From: Candidatus Gottesmanbacteria bacterium
GTDB taxonomy: Bacteria; Patescibacteria; Microgenomatia; UBA10105; UBA927
Direction: 5' to 3'
Assembly (NCBI GenBank): GCA_903821745.1
Contig: CAIJMI010000004.1
Coordinates: forward strand, 62,001-126,000
DNA: 64,000 bases
Shown: one piece after another, positions 32,941 through 41,371 of the stretch
Position numbering within the stretch: the stretch's first letter is position 1
Layout: each line of letters opens with the position of its first letter
Position numbers and translations under genes: made by a program
Notes under the pieces: generated by a model
Database searches by the model: none
Told to the model about the DNA's origin: nothing
What the model saw: only the letters and a program-made list of their open reading frames with translations

Positions 32941-33130
32941 TTTTGGCTACTTTTCCACTTATCCACATAATGGTGATTTTTATCCACAGAGTTGTCCACG
33001 CGGTTTTTGCTGTTCTTGTTGATTTTTCTCTATGGGGTTTAGGTGATAAAAACAGCGCGTTGACAGATGAAGTAAAAAATCATACACTTTTCCACGCTTA
33101 TTACTATTAACTACTACTAATAGAACCATT
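32941..33130 (+). other. Putative replication origin (oriC) between dnaA and dnaN
   Basis: This 190-base spacer holds two perfect DnaA boxes TTATCCACA (32959-32967 and 32980-32988), near matches TTGTCCACG (32992) and TTTTCCACT (32951), and another TTTTCCACG near 33089. After the last one comes a run of TAN triplets to about 33123 (TATTACTATTAA then TACTACTAATAG), placed like the DnaA-trio element next to a box at bacterial origins. AT-rich sequence surrounds it. Confidence 0.75.
33060..33088 (+). promoter_or_regulatory. Possible dnaN promoter inside the origin
   Basis: TTGACA (33060-33065), a 17-base spacer and TACACT (33083-33088) form a fair promoter 43 bases before dnaN. It overlaps the origin elements, so dnaN expression and initiation could affect each other. 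Confidence 0.55.
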
Positions 33131-34237
33131 ATGAAAGTTTCGCTATTACAAACACACTTAATGACAGCTCTTACAAAAACAACGCGCGTTATTTCTTCTA
33201 AATCACAATTGCCAATCCTACAAAACATCCTTATGGAAACCAGAGAAGAGCTTTTGTATATTGTGGGAACAAATACAGAAACAACGGTCGTAACCAAAAC
33301 AAATGCAAAGATTGAAAAATCCGGCGGAGTCTGTGTACCAGCAAAACTGTTTATGGAGTTTGTTTCGACACTCCCCGAAGCACAAGTGGATTGTGTGTAT
33401 AAAGACGGCTCACTTCTTGTAAATTGTGGAGGGTATGAGGCCACAATCCCATGTGTTGCTAAAGAAGAGTTTCCTCCAATTCCAGAAACCAAAAAAGGAA
33501 AAGAAATATCGATTCCCAAAGCGACGCTTTTGTCTTCGCTTGAAAGCGTTTTGTTTTCTGCCGCAACAGACGAAGGGAGACCGGTGCTAACCGGAATTAA
33601 GATTAAAAAAACGAACGAGGGCGTATTAATGGTTGCAACAGACGGCTACAGGCTTTCTCTAAAAAGGGTTGCTGTGTCTCTGGGAGAGGAAACAGATGTA
33701 ATTATTCCCGCCCGGGCGCTTTTTGAAGTGGTTCGAGTTGGTCAGGAAGAAAAAAAAGACGACGCGGTGTTGTTTAAAAAGATCGACGAATCACAGCTCG
33801 GTTTTTTTATTGGCAATACAGAGGTATACACACGAATCATTGATGGAGAATATCCAAATTTTGAAAAAATTCTTCCAAAGAATCACACGACAAAAGCGGT
33901 AATTCATAAGGGAGTTTTTGAGAAAGCAACAAAATCAGTAGCTCTTTTTGCTCGGGACAACGCAAACATTATTAAAATACACATAGAGGAAGGAAAGTTG
34001 GCGATATCAGCAAACACACCACAGGTTGGACAAAACACCGTAGAAATTGAAACAGAAACCGAAGGGGAGGGAGGAGAAATTGCTTTTAATAGCCGGTTTG
34101 TTCTCGATTTTTTAAGCCATTTTAATGAAGAAAAAGTAACGTTCGAGATGACCGGTTCGTTAAACCCAGGAGTATTTAAATCAATAAAAGACGAAGACTT
34201 TCTTCATATTATCATGCCCGTTAGAACTGCGACTTAG
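33131..34237 (+). CDS. dnaN: DNA polymerase III beta subunit (sliding clamp)
   Basis: A 368-residue protein of normal clamp length with three similar domains. It begins MKVSLLQTHLMTALTKTTRV, then SSKSQLPILQNILMETR. Domain 2 holds RPVLTGIKIKKTNEGVLMVA and TDGYRLSLKRVAV, the clamp hallmark, and FIGNTEVYTRIIDGEYPNFE follows. The C-terminus is LHIIMPVRTAT, matching the usual MPVR(L/I) end at the partner-binding pocket. It tethers the replicative polymerase to DNA. It is convergent with the gene at 34241. Confidence 0.97.
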   Translation: MKVSLLQTHLMTALTKTTRVISSKSQLPILQNILMETREELLYIVGTNTETTVVTKTNAKIEKSGGVCVPAKLFMEFVSTLPEAQVDCVYKDGSLLVNCGGYEATIPCVAKEEFPPIPETKKGKEISIPKATLLSSLESVLFSAATDEGRPVLTGIKIKKTNEGVLMVATDGYRLSLKRVAVSLGEETDVIIPARALFEVVRVGQEEKKDDAVLFKKIDESQLGFFIGNTEVYTRIIDGEYPNFEKILPKNHTTKAVIHKGVFEKATKSVALFARDNANIIKIHIEEGKLAISANTPQVGQNTVEIETETEGEGGEIAFNSRFVLDFLSHFNEEKVTFEMTGSLNPGVFKSIKDEDFLHIIMPVRTAT

Positions 34238-34240
34238 GTG

Positions 34241-35230
34241 TTACTCAATGGCGGATATGGCATAACGAACATCAATTACCCCGTCTGGCGTCGTTGCTAA
34301 CCCATCAAAAAGAAAAAAAGGGACGAGCGTTTTTGTCGACGGAGATTGATAATACACAATAGACACCGCACTGAGGGCAACTGATTGAAACGAGGGTTGA
34401 TCCCCCCAGAAAACATTACCAGACTTTCTGCCCGAAAAAACAAGCACCCCCAAGTTGTTATTTAATCCCCCAAGAGCTTCTTCAACAGAAAGAATAGGCT
34501 TGTCGCCCGCGACTATAATATTAGGAGGGGTTGAATAGGATAAAGAAACAACACCCCCAAGACTATCGACGATAATGGTTGAGAGAGAGGGTTCAAAGGT
34601 TTGGGAAACGAGCGGATAAGTTTTATTGACAACAGCAAAAAATGAAAACCCCATTAATGGAAGTTGTGTTGGTTTATCAAGCTGAACACCATCGAATGGA
34701 CCGGTGTTTTTGTTGTTAAGAACAAGTTGTAGGTTGTTAGGTAGAAGAAATATCGTTTTTATAGTACTCGCAATTTCCGGTGCCCCCACACCTAATCCTG
34801 TTAAAGGAGTTGACTCTTTTGATATAAAAGACCAGTCTTGAGATAAACCGTCTGTGTAAAAAGAAAGTGATTTAGAAGGAAGAGACCATATTGATTTAGA
34901 AGATGAACCAACGGATTTTTTTATTGGAGCGGACGAAAAGCCAAACGATTTTGCGATCAAAGAAAGCTCGCCGCTTTGATATTCAAAATTTTGAACATGA
35001 TAAACGGGAAGGGTTGTAGGAAACACGGGGGGCGCGTTAACAAAAGAAAAAGCCACGTTTACCGGTGCGTTTTCAACAAGTGTGATTGCTGGTGGGAAAG
35101 CTGCTGTTCGTGGAGAGGGGCTTGGTGTTATCTTTGTTGTTGTGAAGTCCTTTTGTTTCCATGAAATAACAATCCCTATGCCAAGGGCAAAAATTGCAAA
35201 AATAATAATTAAGAGACGACGATTTTTCAT
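34241..35230 (-). CDS. Membrane-anchored protein of unknown function, T4SS-like operon
   Basis: About 329 residues. A basic start (MKNRRLL) and one membrane segment (about 5-24, LLIIIFAIFALGIGIVISW) are followed by a proline/threonine-rich linker (ITPSPSPRTAAFPP) and a large external domain with no recognised fold. The segment GVQLDKPTQLPLMGFSFFAV and the ending TPDGVIDVRYAISAIE are of unknown meaning. ATG 35230 overlaps the stop of the M23 gene by 4 bases (ATGA), so it is the last gene of the PrgI-VirB4-M23 operon. An assembly or anchoring role, like that of VirB8 or lipoproteins, is a guess from context. Confidence 0.65.
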   Translation of the reverse strand: MKNRRLLIIIFAIFALGIGIVISWKQKDFTTTKITPSPSPRTAAFPPAITLVENAPVNVAFSFVNAPPVFPTTLPVYHVQNFEYQSGELSLIAKSFGFSSAPIKKSVGSSSKSIWSLPSKSLSFYTDGLSQDWSFISKESTPLTGLGVGAPEIASTIKTIFLLPNNLQLVLNNKNTGPFDGVQLDKPTQLPLMGFSFFAVVNKTYPLVSQTFEPSLSTIIVDSLGGVVSLSYSTPPNIIVAGDKPILSVEEALGGLNNNLGVLVFSGRKSGNVFWGDQPSFQSVALSAVSIVYYQSPSTKTLVPFFLFDGLATTPDGVIDVRYAISAIE

Positions 35231-37431
35231 GTTCCACCTCCCACAGTTAAAGACGGACAAGAAGGACAACCAGACGTGCCATTAGAACAAGAGGGAATTG
35301 CCGTTGGAAGAATGGAATTAATGCTTCCGGGCCCCCGGTATTCAAAGTGAAGATGTGGACCGCTCGAATTTCCTGTATGATCAACCTCACCAATAACTGT
35401 TGTTGGAGAGACATAGTCCCCTTTGTGTACAGTAATGGATAATCTTGAAAGGTGGCCAAACATAAGAGAATAAGAGCTTCCCTGGATAATTATATAATTT
35501 CCATACCCACCGCCGCATGTGTTACCCCAATAACCCGTGTTGTCGGCGCAACCAGAAAACACCCCCGTGATGGTGCCGTCAATTGTGGCATACACATCTG
35601 TTCCGTTTGCGGCTCCAATATCAATGGCGTTTGCCCTTGCGTGGGATCCACCACAAGAGGTGTGCGGCCCCTGTGTGATTGTACCGCTTGTTGGCCAACG
35701 ACAATCCTGTTTTGTTGTATCACACGCACTCATTGAACAAAGGGGATTGTTTGGTTCTGCAACACAATCAACAATAGGACCAGCTCCGAACCCCCCAAGA
35801 CCCTGAATAAAAGCGTTGTCTTGTACTGTTTGTTGGAAAACAGAAGATCCACCAAGGGAAAAAGGTAGTATGGGTATAACAAAAAGTAGTGTAATAACAC
35901 CAACAACAACCGCAGAAAAAATAAAAATAGGGTCCTTTGTGATGGGGCCGCTTTCATAGGAACCAGACATTAGTTTCCCAAGCCAATCAAGGGTAATAAA
36001 ACCAAAAAGTTTTTTTGCTCCACTGACGATTCCTCCTATAATTTTGTCTCCAATTAACGAACCGACCCACGCAATAAAGGGGTTTCCCGTAGCTCCTCCC
36101 GCTATAGTTCCAGCAATTTTTCCAACGGCTGTGCCCGCAGCTTTTTTAGCAACGGCTTTTCCTGCAAGCCTCACTCCTTTGTCGGCGACGTAAGAAAGTC
36201 CTTGTTGCGCGGCCAATCCTGCATAATACCCCCCAACGGAAGACCCCATTTGTGTGTTTCCAAGTTGGGCAAGTTGGAGATATATTTCAGAAACCTCAGG
36301 ATGAAAGACGGTAACAAAAACATCTACAAAAAACGATTGTGCTTTGGTAAATACGGCGCTTTTCCCTGATGATTCAAACAAAGTGTTTCCCCTTTGAATA
36401 GCCTGTTGAATGGCCGGGGATTGGAGAGCGGGACCAACAATGCGTTGAAGCAACCCATTGTTTGAAACCTCTTTGTTCCAAGATGCACCCAGAACGCGCG
36501 CCGCAACAGCCTCCTGCGCATCTTTTGGAAACAAAGAAAAAACTCTATCTGCAATTGGGGCCAGTGCCTTTTCTATCGCCTCACCCTTTGAACTTATGGT
36601 GGTAAAAAAACTAGAATAATCAATGCCACCAGATTCTGTTGTTTGTAACGCGTCGGCAACCACAGAAAGTCTAACCGCTTTTGTTATCACCGCCTCAATA
36701 GGAGCATCTGTTGTGGTAATTTGTTGAACAAAAGCTTGTTTGAAAAAATGCGGATCCGTTGAGGTAAGGGCATTTTCTACAAAGTCATTGGGTAAATCAC
36801 GAGGAGTTTCTTCCTGGATTTTTTGCACCCCACGACGTAGTTGTTCATCCTCAACCATCTTACGGACCACCTCATCTCGTTTTGGCGTAGAATCTGGAAT
36901 GGATTGTTCAATAATTTGTTCAGGTGATGCAGTTGGACTGGATTGTGCTGAGGAAGCAATATTTTCAGCCGTGTGCATAAATGCTTCTCTTGTCCGACCG
37001 GTATATGGTTTTACAAGGTTTTCAATAAATTTGCGATTGGATGGGGTTGGTTTGTGGTTTATTGCGTCAATAACAGAGGGCCCCTCTTCAATCATTTGGA
37101 CAAGTTGTTCCCCGCGTTTGATAAATGCTTCATTATTGATTTCTATCTCTGGGGTTTGTTCTTGAATGGGTGTGGCCACCTGGTCAGGAAGGGTAAGGAT
37201 TTCATTTTCAAAATTGGCAAATGATTTTTGCAGCGCATCTTGAAGCGCCATCACATCTTTTTTTTTAATGGCCGTTACAATAGCTGTGCGCTCTCTTTGT
37301 ATGGTCCCCCGTAGTGGTGGATAGGTTTCTGCTGTAAATAGAATGGCAAGCAACTCCTCTTCTGATTTATTGGTTATATCAACAGAAGCAAGAAAATTTT
37401 TTAATGTTGGCCCAGAATTTTGCGTTGGCAT
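35227..37431 (-). CDS. Large membrane protein with C-terminal M23 peptidase domain (T4SS-like)
   Basis: About 734 residues. The N-terminal 340 residues are polar and helical, with Pro/Glu-rich parts. The middle (about 345-480) is Ala/Gly-rich with weakly hydrophobic helices (GKAVAKKAAGTAVGKIAGTI, then GNPFIAWVGSLIGDKIIGGI). A clear membrane segment follows (IFIFSAVVVGVITLLFVIPI, about 510-530). The external end is a LytM/M23 domain: HARANAIDIGAANGTDVYAT, GYGNYIIIQGSSYSLMFGHL and GPHLHFEYRG with the HxH zinc ligands. It probably cuts peptidoglycan to let the secretion machine pass. It overlaps the next gene and follows virB4. The start is ATG 37431, as an in-frame TTG at 37440 is weaker. Confidence 0.82.
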   Translation of the reverse strand: MPTQNSGPTLKNFLASVDITNKSEEELLAILFTAETYPPLRGTIQRERTAIVTAIKKKDVMALQDALQKSFANFENEILTLPDQVATPIQEQTPEIEINNEAFIKRGEQLVQMIEEGPSVIDAINHKPTPSNRKFIENLVKPYTGRTREAFMHTAENIASSAQSSPTASPEQIIEQSIPDSTPKRDEVVRKMVEDEQLRRGVQKIQEETPRDLPNDFVENALTSTDPHFFKQAFVQQITTTDAPIEAVITKAVRLSVVADALQTTESGGIDYSSFFTTISSKGEAIEKALAPIADRVFSLFPKDAQEAVAARVLGASWNKEVSNNGLLQRIVGPALQSPAIQQAIQRGNTLFESSGKSAVFTKAQSFFVDVFVTVFHPEVSEIYLQLAQLGNTQMGSSVGGYYAGLAAQQGLSYVADKGVRLAGKAVAKKAAGTAVGKIAGTIAGGATGNPFIAWVGSLIGDKIIGGIVSGAKKLFGFITLDWLGKLMSGSYESGPITKDPIFIFSAVVVGVITLLFVIPILPFSLGGSSVFQQTVQDNAFIQGLGGFGAGPIVDCVAEPNNPLCSMSACDTTKQDCRWPTSGTITQGPHTSCGGSHARANAIDIGAANGTDVYATIDGTITGVFSGCADNTGYWGNTCGGGYGNYIIIQGSSYSLMFGHLSRLSITVHKGDYVSPTTVIGEVDHTGNSSGPHLHFEYRGPGSINSILPTAIPSCSNGTSGCPSCPSLTVGGGT

Positions 37432-37458
37432 ACGTCCCAAGTATTATACAATCATTAC

Positions 37459-39330
37459 TTAAGATTGTTGAGGTTCCACAGTTTCAACAGTAAAAACCGG
37501 TCGGTTTGTGGGTAGTTGTTGTTTTTGAGGAGTCTGTTGATTTTCTTCTGATTGTTTTGTTTCCGTCTCTTGCGGCTTTGTTGTTGCAAGGGCGTGTTCT
37601 TCTTTGCTTGCTATGATGCGGATTGCAGCATGTGCCGGCCCAGCAAACAACAATCCCTCACCAACATCCGAAGAGAGGAGTCGGTGTTTTTCCCCCTCAG
37701 AGAGATAAAATATTTCTGCAACCTTGTCGATTGCGGCGGTGGATTGTTTAAGAAGTATTTGCATGCTGCTGTTTTGGATAATCGTTTTCCCTAGATTCCC
37801 AGAAAGAAAATCTTCCACGTCTTGGGTAATAGTGGTAAGTCCGAGATAATATTTACGACTCCGTTTTGCAATAGAATTTAAAAATTGTGCAGAATCAGGA
37901 TATTTCATGAGGTACCACGCCTCATCAACAACCAAGATTCTTCGCTTGATGGCTTTTCGAATTTTTGTCCAGATGAAATCAAGGATTAAATACATAGCAA
38001 TTGGCCGAAGCTCATCTTCAAGATCGCGGATGGAAAAAACCGTAAGGGGATTGGTGATTTCCATATTGGATTGTTCATCAAAAATACCAACCAAACTTCC
38101 TTTAACAAATTTTTCAATCCGGTCTGCTAGCCCACGAGCAATTGGGTCTTCCATTCCAGTGAGAGTCTTAAACAGGTCTTCCATTAGCGGCGGTTCATTG
38201 TTTTGTGTTGCAGGATCTGGAGTGATGCCCTTTTGTTTGTAAGTTAATACAAGTGCGCGATCAAGGATAGCATCCTCAGTGGATGTGAGTTTTCCCATGA
38301 CGACTCGAAAAAATCCATGTAGTGATAATATTTTTTGATTTAAATCATTTTCTTCAGGACCCGCGTCTTTGAGAACAGAAAGATCAAAGGGATTAATTTT
38401 GGTTCTTCCACCAAATTCAAAACGGATATATTCTCCACCGAGGGTTTTGGTCAGCGCCTCATATTCGTTTTCAGGATCAATGATAATAACTTCAGTACCA
38501 AACATCATGCTTCGGATCACTTCGAGTTTGACCATGTAAGATTTTCCAGAACCAGATTTTCCAAACACAACAGTATTTGCGTTTTCAAGTGTAAACCGAT
38601 CAAAAATTACCAAACTTTCATTTCCCTCGTTAATGCCATAGAGAATTCCTTCGTTAGCGGTCAATTCTGACGTGGTAAACGGAAATGTTGTTGCAAGAGA
38701 TGTTGTATCCATGTTTCTTGTGATCATGAGCCGATCTTGTCCCATAGGAAGCGTTGTTTTAAACCCTTCCTCCATCTGTAAAATTGCCTTTTTGGTCACA
38801 ATCATGAGAGATGCAAGCGTTGCCTCGACCTGTTTTGTTGTTTTATCAAGTTCCTCTTTGGTTTTGGAAGGAATCGTGATATATAAACCAAACTGGAAAA
38901 AACGTTGTGCACCCTTTGCTAGTTCCTGTTGCAGAGAAAGTGCGTCTTCAAGTGCTACTTGAATGGATGGTTCAATGACACGGCCACGCTTTAGGTCAGA
39001 TTGAATGGTTGCCTCCATTTCCCCGACTTTCCGTTTTAAATTTTCCAAAATCTCTTCAGATTTGGAGGGATATACATACATCGAAACATCAAGGGTGTGA
39101 TTAAAGGAAATCAGTGGTTCGAGCCAGTTTGCACTGACGTAGCGCGGATAGCCTGCCACAAACAGCGTGCGAACCAACTGATCACCAATGGTAAGAAAAT
39201 CAAAATCAACCTCAATTGCTGGAGGTGCAATAATATCCTTGACGGTTAATGGTCCTGTTGGTGCATGCCCCTTGAGGGGGTTTGGCGGCTGCATGGTGAC
39301 AAATGTTTTGATGACGTTTTTTATATCCAT
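37459..39330 (-). CDS. virB4: VirB4-family type IV secretion ATPase
   Basis: A 623-residue ATPase that powers pilus assembly or substrate transfer. The N-terminal region (DFDFLTIGDQLVRTLFVAGY) is the VirB4/TraC/ConE type; Walker A is VVFGKSGSGKSYMVKLEVIR near residue 255, with VIIIDPENEYEALTKTLGGE after it. Walker B is RILVVDEAWYLMKYPDSAQF near 465, then TTITQDVEDFLSG and QILLKQSTAAIDKV close the RecA-like core. The Gln/Pro-rich tail is disordered. It stands in an operon with the VirB4 N-domain-like and PrgI-like genes; spacing to each is under 30 bases. Confidence 0.93.
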   Translation of the reverse strand: MDIKNVIKTFVTMQPPNPLKGHAPTGPLTVKDIIAPPAIEVDFDFLTIGDQLVRTLFVAGYPRYVSANWLEPLISFNHTLDVSMYVYPSKSEEILENLKRKVGEMEATIQSDLKRGRVIEPSIQVALEDALSLQQELAKGAQRFFQFGLYITIPSKTKEELDKTTKQVEATLASLMIVTKKAILQMEEGFKTTLPMGQDRLMITRNMDTTSLATTFPFTTSELTANEGILYGINEGNESLVIFDRFTLENANTVVFGKSGSGKSYMVKLEVIRSMMFGTEVIIIDPENEYEALTKTLGGEYIRFEFGGRTKINPFDLSVLKDAGPEENDLNQKILSLHGFFRVVMGKLTSTEDAILDRALVLTYKQKGITPDPATQNNEPPLMEDLFKTLTGMEDPIARGLADRIEKFVKGSLVGIFDEQSNMEITNPLTVFSIRDLEDELRPIAMYLILDFIWTKIRKAIKRRILVVDEAWYLMKYPDSAQFLNSIAKRSRKYYLGLTTITQDVEDFLSGNLGKTIIQNSSMQILLKQSTAAIDKVAEIFYLSEGEKHRLLSSDVGEGLLFAGPAHAAIRIIASKEEHALATTKPQETETKQSEENQQTPQKQQLPTNRPVFTVETVEPQQS

Positions 39331-39333
39331 AGA

Positions 39334-39984
39334 TTATGTTGTTACTTTTGTTTGTAAGGATTGTGGCATAGCTACTCCTGGATTGTATAAAGAAAAAAAG
39401 AGTTGTATGAGTTGATCGTCTGTGAGTTGTTGCGCTTTAAGGCCAAGTTTTGAAAGAAGCCGTAATAAATGATCTCGCTTTGGTGTAAGCGCAATAAGTG
39501 CACGCTCCATAATGACGGATTTTGGATACGGCAAACCGCTTTTTTTGGTTGAAAACAGCACACCTGGAGAAACACCAAGCTCAAGATTGGAAAAGGGAAT
39601 CACGATATAAAATTTTTTATCCAACACCTCTTTTTCTTTAACTGTTGATTCAATAAAGGCTCGATACCCATGAATACTGGTCGCAAGCTTTGGATTGGTT
39701 TGTGCTTTTTCCTGCTCTTCTAAAAGATGAAGATATGCACTAATATCTTTGTGTTTTGAACGGACGATAATTTGAATGGGAAACGAGAGGGAATTTAAGA
39801 TTCCTGCATATGCATAAATCATTGCCTCCTGTTCGTTTCCGGACAATAAACTGAAATTAACTGCAGCAACACTGATAATGAATGCGCAGGATCCATTGCC
39901 GAAAAGAACAAGGTTTTGACTGACGTCTTCAATCTCAGTAAATTGTTGTGTTGAAGCTCGTATTGGAACAATAGGATCTGCCAT
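39334..39984 (-). CDS. VirB4/TraC N-terminal-domain-like protein
   Basis: A 216-residue protein. STQQFTEIEDVSQNLVLFGN then SVAAVNFSLLSGNEQEAMIY and LNSLSFPIQIIVRSKHKDIS is the pattern of the first domain of VirB4/TraC-type proteins. It has no Walker motifs and ends after about 210 residues. In this operon the ATPase that follows (37459-39330) has its own N-terminal region, so this is a separate accessory subunit rather than a frameshifted piece. A complex between the two is likely. It lies 3 bases after the PrgI-like gene and 3 bases before virB4. Confidence 0.78.
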   Translation of the reverse strand: MADPIVPIRASTQQFTEIEDVSQNLVLFGNGSCAFIISVAAVNFSLLSGNEQEAMIYAYAGILNSLSFPIQIIVRSKHKDISAYLHLLEEQEKAQTNPKLATSIHGYRAFIESTVKEKEVLDKKFYIVIPFSNLELGVSPGVLFSTKKSGLPYPKSVIMERALIALTPKRDHLLRLLSKLGLKAQQLTDDQLIQLFFSLYNPGVAMPQSLQTKVTT

Positions 39985-39987
39985 ATG

Positions 39988-41241
39988 TTATGTGTTTGTT
40001 GTTTGTCCAAAAATTTGTTTTGCAAGCGTTTCTCGGTCAATATCCCGTTTGCTTTTTGCGCCAATTTCAATCGCAGGAACCACGGTTCCATTCAGTGTAA
40101 CCTGTGCGCGGTCAAAGATATAGCGACCGCGGGGATCTTCAACTTCAACAAAATACACCCCGTTGGGGAGTTGCGTTGATGCGGCAAACTGGCCAATTTT
40201 ATTTGTTTTAAGTGCACGAAGGGGAATGCCCTCTTTGTCTCGTACCGTCACAAGAACGCCAGGAAGAAGTCCTCCTTGATTGTCCTTGATAATGCCGGTG
40301 ACGACGTTTGCAAATGTGGTGAGCCTTGGTAACCCTGCACGAGCTGCTGCATCAGGCATAATAATTTTTACCGTTGGCCCCTGGGACTTTGGCGTGGTAG
40401 TAACGCTCGAAGGTTGCGATGGTTTGAGATGTGCCATTGGTTCGTTGGATTGTTTTTTCATAGTAACAAGCTGATGTTCCATTTCCTGTTTTTGTTTCAT
40501 CATTTCCGTCATTTCTTGTTGTAGTTCAAGGACACGAGTTTCCGCTTGGGCCTTTTCGGTTAGTTCTGATTGTAACGATGCAATCTTATTTTGTAAGGCA
40601 TCAAGTTCTGGATTTTTTTCTGGTTTCGGTTGTTGTACCACTGCTGGTTGCGGTTGGGGAACCACAACGGGCTGAGGAGGTGCGGCGGGTTGTGGATTGG
40701 TGGACAAGATGGTGTGTGTTGGTTGTGGAAATAGTTTGTCAACCCAAGAAAACAGTGAATCAAACAGCGATTTTTTTTGAACCGCGGGAGTTTGGGTATA
40801 CAGGCCCTGAAGAGCTGCTGCAATCGGTGTAGCCGGTGACGTAGTGGGTGATGGCGTATTGACCGGTGTGGGCACGTTTGGTCGTTGAAGGGTGGGTGAC
40901 GACTGTTTTTGTGCTACAGCAGGAGGCGGTGTTGTTTGCGGTTCTGGTTTTGGTTGAGTTCTGTGCCACACAAACTGCGTTGGAGTATAGACACTTTTTA
41001 AAAACGATAACACCCACACATCCATCGGCCGTTCCTCAATGGGAACAAATGCAAATCCAATACCAAGTAGCGCAAACAAAACCGTAAGTGGCCAGGTAAA
41101 AAAGAACGGCAAAGGAAGAATATACGAAAGGTACGCTAAAATTGCTCCGCCCGCGAGGTACCCAAACTGTTTAATCGTCATATCGCCGATTAAACGGAAT
41201 TGAAACGTTGTGACATTTTGCGGGACAGGATGTTGTTCCAT
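39988..41241 (-). CDS. PrgI-family protein (VirB3-like) with coiled coil and Ig-like C-terminal domain
   Basis: A 417-residue protein. Residues 10-70 form the PrgI/VirB3 unit: FRLIGDMTIKQFGYLAGGAI, a second membrane segment (FFFTWPLTVLFALLGIGFAF) and FVPIEERPMDVWVLSFLKSV. Then follow a long Pro/Gln/Thr-rich linker, a coiled coil (about residues 225-265, ELDALQNKIASLQSELTEKA) and a C-terminal carboxypeptidase regulatory-like beta domain (VVTGIIKDNQGGLLPGVLVT, ATSTQLPNGVYFVEVEDPRG-like). The fusion is not found in classical PrgI, which is near 110 residues. It is the first gene of the minus-strand operon, under the promoter at 41257-41285. Confidence 0.8.
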   Translation of the reverse strand: MEQHPVPQNVTTFQFRLIGDMTIKQFGYLAGGAILAYLSYILPLPFFFTWPLTVLFALLGIGFAFVPIEERPMDVWVLSFLKSVYTPTQFVWHRTQPKPEPQTTPPPAVAQKQSSPTLQRPNVPTPVNTPSPTTSPATPIAAALQGLYTQTPAVQKKSLFDSLFSWVDKLFPQPTHTILSTNPQPAAPPQPVVVPQPQPAVVQQPKPEKNPELDALQNKIASLQSELTEKAQAETRVLELQQEMTEMMKQKQEMEHQLVTMKKQSNEPMAHLKPSQPSSVTTTPKSQGPTVKIIMPDAAARAGLPRLTTFANVVTGIIKDNQGGLLPGVLVTVRDKEGIPLRALKTNKIGQFAASTQLPNGVYFVEVEDPRGRYIFDRAQVTLNGTVVPAIEIGAKSKRDIDRETLAKQIFGQTTNT

Positions 41242-41256
41242 AAGGACCTAAAATCT

Positions 41257-41285
41257 ATTGTAAAGAAGAACAGATATTCTCGCAA
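41257..41285 (-). promoter_or_regulatory. Promoter of the PrgI-virB4-M23 operon
   Basis: On the minus strand TTGCGA, a 17-base spacer and TACAAT form a fair promoter whose start would be about 9 bases before the PrgI-like ATG region. It is back to back with the promoter of the VirD4-like gene. Confidence 0.6.
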
Positions 41286-41359
41286 GAGGAAAAGCGCGTT
41301 AGAACCGTGAAAACTTTAATTTTCATTTCACGAAAGAAGTGAAAAAGTTTTTCTTGTGA

Positions 41360-41365
41360 TATGAT
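41360..41365 (+). promoter_or_regulatory. -10 box (TATGAT) of the VirD4-like gene, leaderless type
   Basis: TATGAT ends 6 bases before ATG 41372. Upstream lies TTTCAC-GAAAGAA-GTGAAA (41324-41342), an inverted repeat of operator shape in the divergent region. Confidence 0.5.
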
Positions 41366-41371
41366 TACCTC

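Noticed and set aside
35227..41241. Integrated conjugative element
   Set aside because: No relaxase, no attachment repeats and no integrase are visible near the block; it is next to dnaN and nadD.
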